Positions 1 through 11,006 of a stretch of 64,000 bases of DNA are shown one piece after another; the first letter of the stretch is position 1, and the number at the start of each line of letters is the position of its first letter. Position numbers and translations under genes: made by a program. Origin of the DNA: Costus lasius (lineage: Eukaryota; Streptophyta; Magnoliopsida; Zingiberales; Costaceae); assembly GCA_027563935.2 (NCBI GenBank), contig CM050446.2, forward strand, positions 123,892,499 to 123,956,498, written 5' to 3'. The notes beneath the pieces were generated by a model, which was given only the letters and a program-made list of their open reading frames with translations, did no database searches and was not told the origin of the DNA.

Positions 1-930
1 TTTGAAAAGTTCATGAAAAACAGTGAGGAGACACATAATCAATTCATGACAAATCAAAGTAAGGAAATTGAAGATCTTAAAGGGATAATTAATCAGCTTG
101 CATCTCAAGTAGAATCTATATCTGCTAATACTGAAATGTTAGAAGCCCGGATAACACAACAAGCTTGTTTATTTGAGTTTGATTTGGAAACTGAGAAAAT
201 TGATTTAGAAAATTTCCCCTCTGATTATGATTGTTTTGAGATTTAGCCTTATGTGAACATTAATGAATCTCACTCTGATTTTGATAATTGTAAAATTGAT
301 TCATTTGATAAATTATTTGTGGAAAAATTTGAGGAAATTGATTTTGTTAAATCTCCTTTCGATTTTTGTGATAATTATGAAATTGATTCTTTTGATGATA
401 TATTATTTGTGGTTAAATCTGATGAATTATATGAGGGGACTAATTTAGAAAAATCTTACTCTGATTTTGTTGGTAATTTTGAAATTGATAAATTATTTAA
501 TGATAAGCATGAAGAACTTGAAAATGATTTGAAAATTGTGAATATTGATGAATCTCACTCTGATGTTTTGCCCATGTCTTCTGATTTATTTCAAAAATTT
601 GGCTTTATTGAAGAACCTAATATGAGAAAGAAAGATTGTTTTAATGATCCAATACTTGAATCTTTTGATCGAAGTCCTATTGCAATTGAATATATAATTA
701 TGAAAAAAGGACTAATGATTTTACTTACTGACAAATATAGGAAGATTATTGAATATCCTTTGAGTAGAATTGAAAATTTTCATTTTGATTTCTGCATATT
801 TGAGAAAGCCACGGTGATTGTAATTATGAAATTTTGGATGTTTGGATTAGTGGCTAAACTTTCAGGACAAAGAAAATGCAGAAAATTGTATGCTATTTAC
901 TATGGTACTGATCCACCTGCTTCGCCATGA
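1..930 (+). pseudogene. gag tail plus acidic Asp/Phe-rich ORF of a gypsy-like element
   Basis: One reading frame runs from the window edge to a TGA at 928-930, broken once by a TAG at 244-246. Residues before the TAG are a Gln/Glu/Asn-rich coiled-coil of the kind that ends plant Ty3/gypsy gag proteins (FMKNSEETHNQFMTNQ..., IEDLKGIINQLASQV). After the TAG come about 225 codons of strongly acidic, Phe/Asp/Ile-rich protein with repeated DSFD and ESHSD motifs, ending in a more basic tail. I see no protease, reverse transcriptase, RNase H or integrase, so the element is non-autonomous or internally deleted. The 5' part lies outside the window. The acidic segment resembles no domain I know. Assignment to a gypsy element rests on the gag-like tail and on the downstream marker at 969-991. 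Confidence 0.6.
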
Positions 931-968
931 AATTGATTTTTGGTCAAGCTATAGACCTAAAAATTAGT

Positions 969-991
969 GCTTCTTGGGAGGCAACTCAAGC
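969..991 (+). other. Conserved post-coding box of Tat/Athila-like elements
   Basis: The phrase CTTCTTGGGAGGCAACTCAAGC lies 40 bases after the stop codon of the acidic ORF. Near-identical phrases commonly follow the pol stop codon in plant Tat/Athila gypsy elements. Here it follows an ORF that is not pol. Confidence 0.5.
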
Positions 992-1087
992 ACTCTTACT
1001 TTACTTTGTTTCTTTTATTTTAGTTTATTTTTAGAATTAATTTTTCTTTTCTTTTTTGCAGGAAAAAACAAAACTTTGTGCAAAATA

Positions 1088-1375
1088 CGGCACTGCCGTA
1101 ATCTTTTTTACGGTGCCATAATCCGGGTTGATTTCTTTCCCGAGTGTTAACTGATATTTACGGCACTACCGTAATAATTTTTACGGTACCGTAATTTATG
1201 ACCATTTTCGACTTCACGTGCTGTATTTTTGAGTGATTTTTTATCCAAAAATTTTATGTCTTTTACGGCAGTACCGTAATCTTTTTTACGGTATCGTAAT
1301 GTCATGGTATTTCTGTACCCGAGAATTTTGTTCAAATTACGGCACTACCGTAAGGAATTTCACGCCCGTAATTTG
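1088..1375. repeat. Palindromic ACGG box cluster 1 (four boxes)
   Basis: Four boxes start near 1088, 1159, 1262 and 1338. Each has a palindromic core of type TACGGCACTACCGTAA, then a short T- or A-rich spacer, then a second half of type ACGGTACCGTAAT. Each can fold into one or two small hairpins. Spacings are 71, 103 and 76 bases. Confidence 0.75.
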
Positions 1376-1379
1376 AAAA

Positions 1380-3000
1380 CTGCATTCTGCTTATCTGATT
1401 AGGTGTTTTCTCGCTGCGATTTTAAGAAACCGGGTTGGGAAAATTTTTGATATCTGGCACAACATGGAAGTACTCATCTTTTACTATTTTTTGGATATTT
1501 TTGTTGAATTTTAAAGTTCATGTATCATCCTATAACACATAGCATCTTTTCGATTTTGATTAATTTCTGCATTAGTTTTCTTTTGACTATTCTGATTAGC
1601 GTTTTTGCTGCAAGTTTTTAAGATGTTTTCTTCAGTTGAAATCCTGATCTTTCAATTGAAATTGGAAGTACATGTTTCGTTCTATCTTGAGGATTAGTTG
1701 TTTTCATGAAAATATTTTCTGATCATCCTATAACACATGGTAACTTTTCAAATCTAATTAACTTTTGTGTAGTTTTTGATTTTTGTAATCTGAATAGCCT
1801 TCTTTCTGTTAATACCCTAAATTCCTAACAGATTTTGATCCTTTGATTTTTCATACACCCGAAAAGAACACGTTTTATTCTACTTCATGGCTTTGACTAT
1901 TTTCTTGATGGATCATTAAATCTTATTCTTGGGTATAGCTACTTTTCATAAATGAATATGCTGCTCTACTATCCTTGGACACCTACAGCTTCTTCTCCAG
2001 ATTTGCAGCACCTCTAGCCAGCCCAGCCGCCATCACTCAGGCTGCCTCTAACACCACTGTTTCCAGCCGTCGACACTGGATTATACCATTAGCAACCTCG
2101 TACTTCTTCTTCTGCCTCTATTTCTATTGATTTTATTTATTTTTGCAGCGGAATCTTCATTAGTGACTGATTTTTTGCAGTGCTATCTCTCCCCCCACTG
2201 GCCAATGACTTTGCTTCCAAGACTATAGTCTTCAGCAGGCCACTAGAGACTACTCATCATCACTCTACTGTCGGCACCATTATCTTCATTGCTAGCAGCT
2301 CTTCAGTTAGCATCTGTTCCACCTCTACTTCTCGCATGCATCGGATCTTTCCATTGGCATCCTCTTCAGACCTCCGGCGACATCTCTGATTCTCCCTTGA
2401 GAAAATTATTGTTATTATTTTGTTAGAGACTATTTTTGATCTGAGCCTTATGTATCTTAAATTATGCAGAAAAATTTTCAGAAGGCACATCTTTGGACCC
2501 AGCTACACCTCGGATGATGATTGAGCTTGCTACTTAGTTTTGTAAGTATTGCTTGCACTTTCTTGTGATTTGATATGATTATCTATACTTTTCTTCTCCT
2601 AAAATTTTTATGCCCATCCTTTGCATTGTTTGAGCCTTATGTGATTATTGAATCTATCACTTTACATCTTTTGAATACATGAGTTTCATGCTTCATACTT
2701 TTTGCATTGATATTGATATTTTGATGGTTTAAAAAAATTTATAACTTAAATTCATGTGATGTGAGGTGTGTGGATTTTTCTATGATGATGAATGTTCATA
2801 CATGGAAATATTTCTATTATGTTGAATTTATTTCTTCAATATATATCAACTTGTTGAAATCTTTCACTGATTGATGCGTAAGGTTTTGGGTAGATGTATT
2901 GTTTGATGAACGTAATCTAAGAGTGAAACTTCTTTCTTGAACAAAATGAGCATATGAGTGTAATTTTTGAATTGATGTCAATTGATGAACCTAGTTGATG
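1380..3000. other. Untranslated region of the gypsy element, no gene
   Basis: AT-rich sequence with no credible coding region. It holds a degenerate duplication: the phrase ATCCTATAACACAT recurs at about 1527 and 1726, each followed by similar T-rich text. The phrase GCCTTATGTG also recurs (246, 2634 and 3591, with a variant at 2445). The lineage often has long untranslated DNA between coding region and 3' LTR. Confidence 0.5.
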
Positions 3001-3065
3001 TTTAGTTTATCTTATTATTTGTTGGGAAGAAAGATTCCAAGACCCACAAAAAGAGAGAGAGACTT

Positions 3066-3213
3066 CCCTACTTGGCACTGTGTAAAATTGAGAGTGGTAC
3101 CGAAGATATGGGTTGAAGTCTGAAAAAAAGAGAAAAGAGAGAAAAAGAAAAATAACTCCCCTACTTGGCACTGTGTAAAATTGACAGTGGTACCGAAGAC
3201 AAGGGTTGAAGTC
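3066..3213 (+). repeat. Two copies of a 56-bp CTACTTGGCACTG box
   Basis: Copies at 3066-3122 and 3158-3213 share CTACTTGGCACTGTGTAAA, then GTGGTACCGAAGA and GGGTTGAAGTC, with a purine-rich AAAAAGAGA spacer between. A third diverged copy lies at 6248-6307. The boxes sit upstream of the polypurine tract of the gypsy element. Confidence 0.8.
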
Positions 3214-3568
3214 CAAATAAAAAGTGTGTATCTATGTGGGTACATACCATCAAAAACACAAAAAGAGAAAAAGAGATTTTAAGTGGAAAAAGATTTTGGA
3301 AATCCTATTCCTGTAAACAAAGGTATGATAGATTTAAACTGAAACTTGGGTGAATTCATGAGACTGAGATTCTTTTTATTATGCGAGTTGCGAAGTTTTA
3401 TTTGATCAAAGTTGTGAATCTTAAAGATTGATTTTAGAGGACGATGTATTTATCTAAAATTTTGTGCAAGAAATTGGTGGAATATTTCATGAGTAATTAT
3501 ATTTTAGAAATTTATTTTTCATAAGAAGGTATATTTTCCATGGCATTGTTCTTTATTCTATTTATTTG

Positions 3569-5170
3569 CTTGAGGACAAGCAAAGTTTGAGCCTTATGTG
3601 TTTGATGACACCAAAATTTATAGTATATTTTGTGTCATTTCATTAGTATTTTTGTGTCATATTTATGCTCCTTTGCTTATTTTTATGCCTTTTTTTATCA
3701 AATATTACATAATCTATTTCCATTTTGATTTTTGATGATTTTCAGGTAAAAAGGCACGATTTTAAGGCGTTTTCAAGCAAAATCAGATACATAGAAGAAC
3801 TCTCATCATCAAGAAGAGAATACATGAAAAATTTCAAGTAAATCAGAGCTAAAACCCAAATGACGGCAGTGCCGTAATTATTATTATGGTGTCTTTTTTA
3901 GTACTACCATAATTTTGGAACATTGTCGTATTTTGGGTGATTTCCGTACAGAAGATTTTCCAGAAATTACGGCAGTGCCATAAGGAAAACCACGGTGTCG
4001 TATTTTGAAGCGACTTCCAACCAAAGAGATTTGCAGAAATTACGGCACTACTATAATGTATTTCACGGTACTGTAATTACCAAACAGTTTCAATCAAAGA
4101 ATTCGACTGAAATTACGGCAGTGTCGTAACCAAAACCACGGCCGTAATTACGACCTGGAACGCGATTTCCACGGTCAATTTGAAGTCCAATTTTTGCGCG
4201 ATCAATTGCAGACGATCCAGGGCTTTAAATTCAAAGCCGTAAGAAGGAAAAAGAGAGCCACCGAGGAGGAGAACACGCCAAGGGCGAAAGCCCTAATTTT
4301 CATCCACTGTCGAGGGAGAAATCGTAATTCTCACCGCCGCCCTAGGTTTCGCTGCCGGGAAGCGTATAGCGCATCTTCGGCTGTGAAATTTGAGGGGAAG
4401 CTTCGCTTGGAGTAGGAGACGATACCCCAGAAGTTTCAGAGGAAAAGGATCTCGATCGGAGGAGAAATCAACGAAAGAGTGGGCGCTAGCACTGTTCACG
4501 AGCGAAAATTACAGCTATAATTTCCATTACAGCCGTGTTGTAACGTTTATCTCTCCTTTCTCTTCGATTTCTGACACTTTGAAACTATGGATGTATTTCT
4601 TTTTCCATGCTAGCTTAAACCTTTATGGGACATGGGGGAGTAATTCATCTTGATTTTATATAACTAGATAACTTTTACTTTGTCAGAATAGTTTTGTTGT
4701 GATAATTTTACTTATGTGATGATTGCCTATAATTCTCCATAGTTTTCTTATTGTCATGAATGTTTTAGAATTTTGCGAAATAGACTCAGAGGTTGTTTGT
4801 GAAATTTGGAACACTAAAAAAATCATTGAGTTTGGAACTTATCGTAAGAAATTAGGTTAGTTCTTTGAATTCTAATTTTTAATGATTTTATTGCCATGTT
4901 TGATAATTTGAATCTAGGATTGAGTTTTCTTGTTAAATGTAAAGATCTTGTGCGAAAGTGAGGATTGGAGCGTTGGAGAACCATAAGTAGAATCTGTGTT
5001 GAGCAAAGGAGGATGTGCGATGACATATCGCGATTGGAGCAGGGACAGTCGAAGGCACTCGACTCTTTACACGCGATAGAGGAGCTATTACGACATCGTC
5101 TCCCATCTTCATCGACACGACATACTAGAGACGAGGAGAAGGATTCCGAGCATACAGAGACAGATTGATA
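3569..5170 (+). mobile_element. Polypurine region and 3' LTR of the first Tat-like element
   Basis: TTGAGGACAAGCAAAG at about 3569 followed by GCCTTATGTG and then TGATGACACC (3603) matches the usual PPT-to-LTR junction of Tat-like elements. The second element at 11007-11040 has the same arrangement. The LTR carries the second ACGG palindrome cluster. The right end near 5170 is a guess. A short coiled-coil-like ORF at 4965-5168 in this zone has no recognisable family. Confidence 0.5.
3862..4160. repeat. Palindromic ACGG box cluster 2 (four boxes, in the LTR)
   Basis: Boxes start near 3862, 3966, 4037 and 4111 with cores such as ACGGCAGTGCCGTAA and second halves such as ACGGTACTGTAATTAC. Spacings are 104, 71 and 74 bases, almost the same set as in cluster 1. 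The copies are more mutated than in cluster 1. Confidence 0.75.
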
Positions 5171-6900
5171 GATCTTGTGAGTATCTTTACTTTATTTTAA
5201 CGTATTTACAGTTACTCTTTGATATTATGTACGAAATCTCACATCTATCCTATCTATGCACAGGATTTAGTGGACTGGATACTGATATGACCACACATAG
5301 TATTTTTATATTTTCTTTGTGTGTGTGCGTTGTATCTAGATATTATGTGGTTCATTTTGATATTTTGACATTAGACTTAATATTGTATATACATGATGGT
5401 ATTGGACCTTAGGATGCTGGACATGGTGTGGATAGGATGATTTTGTATGCATTTAGTATTTGTCGTGTGTTTGCGATGCTATGTGATGATTTTTGATGAT
5501 GTGTTGATGAGTTTATGCATTTTAGATTGATTTTGATATATTCTTTGATATTTAGAAGGGAATAGTAATTCTATATGGTAAATTGTGATTTGAATGATAA
5601 AACGCGATGGTATTTGATATTTGAGACTTGATTACCATGTAAAATTTGAATATCTTTGATATGGTATATTTTCCTGATTTTTCTGAGTTATATTTTACAC
5701 TTTTGATATAATTGTATAGGGTTTCGCCCTATAATACAAAGGGAACTCTTGAAAAAAAAATTTCTGAAATTCTTCATTGATCGAATGCTAATGTATATGC
5801 AACAATTTAAGTCTAGGGTATTCTTTTTCATATTTTGCTAATTCTTTACGGCTCTGTTGGTATGAATTCTGAATGTTTATGATTTGTTTAAGGATACACC
5901 AGACTGCAGTTATCCTCAATTTTGAACTTAGGAAGTATTTGGGCATTTGATTTGATAAACTTAGAAAATTTTTGAGATTTCATGAAGACTTAAATTGTTG
6001 AGTAAGATTGATCCTGGTATTGATAAAGTTTATATAGGAGTTGTTGTATGTTTAAATAGCATGTGCATAATGATCTTTGTACTTTATGTTTAATTTGTCT
6101 TCCTTTGATTCAATAGTGACTTTTATGGATAGAAATTTGGTGATGCATATTTAACTTGAGATTTGCTCCAACTCCTCTGGTTACATAATCTGAGGCTATG
6201 AGTTAACACTGGCCGGCTTTCCTCCATACATATAAAAAAATGATGACTCCTCTACTTGGCACTACGAAAAATTGGCAGTGGTACCGAAGACATGAGTTGA
6301 AGTCTGAAAAAAAAAAAGAGAGAAAGTTGTAGGCTGAGTGGAAGATTCCTCTGACTTATAGATTGAGACCATGAGTTAAATTATACTGTTGAGCCATTTA
6401 TTTTGCCTGGAAATGGCAACGCCTGGAAACGGCAGAAGAAACAGTGTGTGCAAAACTCAAATAGAGCAGATGCTGACATGATGCAAGAAGAAAAATCTTT
6501 CATGTGTGTGCAAAACTATTGATGCTTCGGGTTTCGTTTTCCATGAGCTATTCTAGAACAGAAAAAGTTTGCAACAGTTTAATTGATGATAAAAACTCAA
6601 ATAGAGCAGATCACAGACATCTCTTTGAAAATTTTCACATCACGTGCTTCCTAAGAAACAGTCAAAAGTAAACCTACCAAAGTGGGGCAAAAAGGAGATG
6701 AATTAGTTCATAATTCATACTAAATAGATAGATCAAGAATCAGGTACCATGTCACCTTCAAGTAATTAAAGAAGAATGCACGCTGTAGGGACCTTCTTTA
6801 CCTATCTAAACCTGAAAATATTCCCAGCAGAAACATTTAAAAAAAAGCGTAAAGAAACCTTGAATTGTCATTAATCAAATTCAGAAGAGCAAAAAGGACT
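5170..6900. other. AT-rich TE-derived sequence, no gene
   Basis: No supported coding region. It holds the third CTACTTGGCACT box (6248-6307) and T-rich text similar to the untranslated region of the first gypsy element, so a second degraded copy of that region is likely. A short perfect palindrome (TATAGGGTTTCGCCCTATA, about 5716-5734) is also present. Confidence 0.4.
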
Positions 6901-6917
6901 ATTGGGACGTTCATTGG

Positions 6918-7178
6918 ATGGAATCATTAGCTCAATTTTTTCTTTTAAAAGATTGTTGCTTACTTCATAAACAAGCGTCGGATCAGGTTGTAATGAATCA
7001 GCTCCAGCAAGAATTGGCCACCCACGAAACTCATATAGAGATCCTGACCAGCAAATTAGAAAAGGGTGTTGCTGATCTTCAATCAAAATATGGTTATGAG
7101 ATCGAGGAACTGAACTCTTGGCTTCGTAGTGAACAGGAAGAGAACAGAAGGTTGCACATAAAGCTGCAGAATGCTTAA
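6918..7178 (+). pseudogene. Exon-like coiled-coil fragment, family not recognised
   Basis: The frame encodes about 86 residues with heptad-like spacing (MNQLQQELATHETHIEILTS..., KLEKGVADLQSKYGYEIEEL..., EEN RRLHIKLQNA) and stops at 7176-7178. Composition and heptads look like a real plant coiled-coil exon rather than chance. I cannot name the parent gene. No acceptor site, partner exon or promoter is convincing nearby, and the region just downstream is a tandem duplication. It is probably a captured or relic exon. Confidence 0.4.
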
Positions 7179-7186
7179 AAGGTAAG

Positions 7187-7275
7187 AAGAAAAGTTAGTA
7201 GAGACAAGCAAGCAAGCAACAAAAAAAAACAGAAGAAAAGTTAGTAGAGACAAGCAAGCAAGCAACAAAAAAAAA
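7187..7275 (+). repeat. 44-bp tandem duplication
   Basis: The phrase AAGAAAAGTTAGTAGAGACA followed by (AGCA)n and an A-tract occurs at 7187 and again at 7231. Confidence 0.85.
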
Positions 7276-7550
7276 CATGACATACGCCATCAGGCATGCA
7301 AAAATATATTACCCAATCCTATTAATCTGCAAATAAGACAAAAATCAGAAGAAGATATGGCAGCAGGCATAAGCTGCCAACGAGAGAGGAGGATCAGTCC
7401 CCAACCAATGAAGCAATGCTTAGGGCTGACTAGCGAAAGGGATGGAAAACCCTCATAGCAGCTAATAAAAAAAATCAATCGATCAAAGAAGCAAAAAAGG
7501 AGGGAAAGGAAGGTAAGGAAAAGAAAGAGGTTTCCTCTGTTTGTTTTTTT

Positions 7551-7672
7551 TTTAGGCTTCATGGTTGCACTAAGCAACCTGGCATCACCAAAGCACACAC
7601 CACTTCTTTTTGATCGCTCGATTTTTTTTTAGGGCTTCATGGTTGCACTAAGCAACCTGGCATCACAAAGAA
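7551..7672 (+). repeat. Duplicated GGCTTCATGGTTGCAC segment
   Basis: T-tract plus AGGCTTCATGGTTGCACTAA and GCAACCTGGCATCAC occurs at about 7551 and again at about 7630, roughly 79 bases apart. Confidence 0.8.
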
Positions 7673-7924
7673 GTACTCATACACCACTTCTTTGCTTCAT
7701 ACCGAGCACACGCTGAGTAAAACCAAAAAGGATGTAAAAGGTGATGTAGGGGCGAGTAAGGAGTAAAGGGGTGTTGAAGAAGATAAAAAGTGTAAAGGCG
7801 TGGGAGGAGTTGAAGGAGTGTAGAAAGATTAGAGGGGCACAAGAATAAGTAAAAAAAAAATCATCATCGTGTAAAAGGGGATAATCCAAAAAAATAGTGA
7901 TGCAAGAGAAAGGGAGAAGGGAGT

Positions 7925-8066
7925 AAAAAACCTGATATGAAGTTCCCTTTGATCTTTTTTCCTTCTCCGGGCCTCTGTCTGGAATAAAGATAGCACTAGG
8001 TGATGAAGCACTTCTCGAAAGGGCTTCCGTCAAGAAGCTTACGGTTGCCCTAGAACCTCCAATAAA
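7925..8066 (-). pseudogene. Exon-like fragment on the minus strand, unrecognised
   Basis: On the minus strand, after a possible acceptor (CATTGCAG), an open stretch reads HFIGGSRATVSFLTEALSRS then ASSPSAIFIPDRGPEKEKRS and KGTSYQ, ending at a plausible donor (CAG then GTTTTTT). The Ser/Pro-rich text and intact flanking splice-like sites resemble a real exon. The adjacent plus-strand fragment (6918-7178) runs the opposite way, so both could be pieces gathered by a transposable element. No family assigned. Confidence 0.35.
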
Positions 8067-8289
8067 ATGCTGCAATGAGGTGTTCAGAGATCAATATGTG
8101 AAATAAACGGGAAGATACAGAAGGAGGGGTGGGATCACCTGTATAGAACCGAATCACAGTGGACCGTCTAGACCGTCGAAGCTCTGTCTTGATCACCGCA
8201 CGCTGCCGTATGAGTGTTCTCAACAAGAAGAAAGAAGCACAAAAGAGCCGTTTAAAGAGAGGAAAACATAAAAGGGGAGTAATAAAAAT

Positions 8290-8990
8290 GGTAATAATAA
8301 AGGGGCGTGGGCTTTTCGGGCGGAGCTGACCCGGATCCGCCCCAATCTAACCCGTCGACATCTCTTCCGTGGACTCGCGATCTCGACAAGAAAATCGGAC
8401 TTCCGGCGCCATCTCCCTCACGGACGGCGCGGTCGCCGCCACTCCCAAACCAGGGTTGTCTGAAACCCTGTACTGTCTCTTTCATCACCGTTGCCCGCTC
8501 CATGCGTCCCTAGATGTCGGTCTCAGCCTCTGCTCCAGCAGCGCTGTGAAAATTGAAGCCGTCGTCGCCCAAATGAGTCGCCTGGAATTCGCCCAGTAGC
8601 AGAGCAGCAAAGGAGATGCGCCCATATTTCGAGCAGCCAGCCCTACCCCTCGATCGAAAGTCTCGCCATCAGGATACCCGTCCACGAAACCAATTCACCG
8701 TCGCCTTTCAGAGACTTGGCCGCCGCAGACACCGTCGCTAAAAGAGCGAAAGATCAAATCCCCGTCGCTCCACCTCCATTCTCTTTCATCGCCGACGGAC
8801 AGTCGGTGATCGTCTTCGGCAACGCCCTCCAGCGTACAGGGTCATCTGTGACGCAGCGGCAACACCGTCCTTCCCTTCGCCAACATCACCCCTCAGCCGG
8901 CGTCAAAACGCAAAGAGAATGGGCGAAGAACGCGAAGACATCAGAACGCGGAGAGAAAGGGTAAAAAAAAAACGCGAAGAGAAAGAGTAA
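8290..8990. other. GC-rich segment, leader or promoter-like
   Basis: An abrupt GC-rich island in AT-rich surroundings. Several short frames are open on both strands, as expected of GC-rich DNA, and none looks like a protein family. It could be a relic 5' region of a gene or part of a gene-capturing element. Confidence 0.35.
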
Positions 8991-9407
8991 AGAACGCAGA
9001 GAGAATGAGCAGCTTTACTCTTTCCCATAAAAAGGAGACGAACAGTGGTAAATAAAATTTATTAAGGCGTCGAACCAACACATTTGTTTCGGCATTGCAA
9101 AAATAAATTCAAACTTCGACAAATAAAAGTGAAGCCAGCATTCCAAGTGTCGACTCAAGCCGGATGATAATAACCCGACGTTCTAAATACGAAGCCTAGG
9201 TGTGGTCAAAAGAAATAACCGCGCGCCAACATGGAACCAAACGACCTAAACTCAACCCAAGTCGCCAACCCCAGTTGGACTCAATCGCATCCGTGAGGAA
9301 GTCAATTAACGCTGGAAGTCTCAGTGCGCTAAAGGGAAATTTCGTTTCGGAGACGCGTACATCAAGATTTATCGTCAGAATGTAACTCCTCAATGTAATG
9401 TTGCATT
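8990..9407. other. Left flank of the 43-bp array
   Basis: No gene seen. The text at 9330-9410 (GAGACGCGTACATC, then GTAACTCCTCAATGTAATG) is repeated in diverged form at 10235-10300 on the far side of the array, so the array lies between two copies of its own flank. Confidence 0.45.
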
Positions 9408-10190
9408 CGCCGCAGGGCCGGGTAAATTTCAAAAATTAAATTATCCATCACGCCGCGAGGCCGGATAAATTTCAAAATTAAATTATCCATCACGCCGCGA
9501 GGCCGGATAAATTTCAAAATTAAATTATCCATCACGCCGCGAGGCCGGATAAATTCTGAATCAAATTATCCATCAACGCCGCAAGGCCGTATGAATTCCA
9601 AGTTAAATTATCCAGCACGCCGCGAGGCCGGATAAATTCCGAATTAAATTATCCATCAACGCCGCAAGGCCGGATGAATTCCAAGTTAAATTATCGAGCA
9701 CGCCGCGAGGCCGGATAAATTCCGAATTAAATTATCCATCAACGCCGCAAGGCCGGATGAATTCCAAGTCAAATTATCCAGCACGCCGCAAGGCCGGATA
9801 AATTCCGAATTAAATTATCCATCAACGCCGCAAGGCCGGATAAATTCCGAATCAAATTATTCAGCACGCCGCGAGGCCGGATAAATTCCGAATTAAATTA
9901 TCCATCAACGCCGCAAGGCCGGATAAATTCCGAATCAAATTATCCATCACGCCGCAAGGCCGGATAAATTCCGAATTAAATTATCCATCAACGCTACAAG
10001 GTCGGATAAATTTCAAGAATCAAATTATCCATCAACGCCGCAAGGTCGGATAAGTTCCGAATTAAATTATCCATCACGCCGTGAGGCCGGATAAATTTCA
10101 AAATTAAATTATCCATCACGCCGCGGAGCCGGATAAATTTCAAAAATTAAATTATCCGATACGTTGTAAGGCTGAATGACCCCCCAAACC
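9408..10190 (+). repeat. Minisatellite of about 18 units, about 43 bp each
   Basis: Units follow AATTATCCATCA(A)CGCCGC, then (A/G)AGGCCGGATAAATT, then CCGAATTA. I count 18-19 matches to the CGCCGC(A/G)AGGCCGG core. From about unit 4 to 14 two variants alternate: CCATCAACGCCGCAAGG and CAGCACGCCGCGAGG. This makes a higher-order dimer of about 86 bp. Outer units are more uniform or more degraded. Tandem blocks inside Tat-like gypsy elements are known, and the next PPT/LTR lies 800 bp downstream. Confidence 0.9.
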
Positions 10191-11006
10191 AAATATCCAA
10201 TACGTCTAAACGCAATTACGGTAGAATATTGTTTGGGAGGTGCGTACGTCGATGTTTACCATCGGGGCGTAGCTCCTCAATATGACATCGGGTTGCCTAG
10301 ACCGGATATCACTCAATGAGCTGCTTCAAAGCCGAATCTCCGATGGGCACAATATTCAAAATTGATGAAAAAGCCCATTTTCTCACCATTTAAATACTGT
10401 GTCAAATTTTGTATTTCATTACGTTTATAAATGATATTGTCCGGTTTATTTCTCTTATCTCGTTGCGTATTATAGATCTCTTAATCAAAGGTTCCTTAAT
10501 TTTAGGGGTAATTAACAATGAACGCTTGCGCTCATTGGAAGTCAGAACCCATTAAACAAAAAGCCTTATTAATTTAAGGTAGATTTGAAACGGTCATATT
10601 ACATTCATAACATAACGAAAATGACCCCACATATACTATAACGCAGTATACTTTAAACAATGTTATGGCATATAACAGTTTAAAGACTAAATTGCATTAA
10701 AAATCTCTCATCTATATTTTCACCAAATGACTTGAAGTGATCCTCTATCTGTTGGTTAAAAGAGATTTATTAAACTTGGAAGTATTTGATGCTTGATATG
10801 TGTTGATTGAACATTACAACATGACTTGTGAATTTTATCTTTCTTGACTTGTAAATTCTTGATAGTTTGGGTCTACTGTGATTTCTCTTAAATGATTTAG
10901 TTCTGAAAAGTTGTTTGTCTAAAATGTAAACTGAGAGCTTTATTGATGGTAGAATAGTTGAATGTACCGTATCTTTACATTCTTTATTCATATTGATGCA
11001 CTGCTT
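10190..11006. other. Noncoding DNA between the array and the second PPT
   Basis: Contains the second copy of the array flank (10235-10300), then AT-rich sequence without a gene. Its position just before a Tat-like PPT suggests the untranslated part of that element. Confidence 0.4.

Larger units (their letters stand above)
1..5170 (+). mobile_element. 3' part of a non-autonomous Ty3/gypsy element (Tat/Athila-like)
   Basis: The order is gag tail, acidic ORF, a long untranslated region, a polypurine-like tract with the phrase TTGAGGACAAGCAAAG (about 3569-3584), then an LTR starting TGATGACACC at about 3603. The box CTTCTTGGGAGGCAACTCAAGC (970-991) is a familiar landmark just after the coding region of Tat/Athila-type plant elements. 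The right edge of the LTR is not defined: no second LTR copy lies in the window, so 5170 is a rough guess. The 5' LTR and most of the body lie to the left of the window. Confidence 0.6.

Noticed and set aside
4965..5168. Coiled-coil-like ORF (EQRRMCDDISRLEQGQSKAL)
   Set aside because: Plausible composition, but it is short, isolated in LTR-like DNA and of no known family; kept only as a remark.
7677..7924. Minus-strand extension of the exon-like fragment at 7925-8066
   Set aside because: After the donor-like CAG/GTTTTT the text turns into Phe/Leu/Ser-rich intron-like sequence.
8252..8603. Overlapping frames in a GC-rich block
   Set aside because: Open on both strands; composition explains them and no motif is seen.
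9408..10190. Regular repeats resembling a CRISPR array
   Set aside because: Units are contiguous with no unique spacers, the DNA is plant nuclear, and no cas genes exist.
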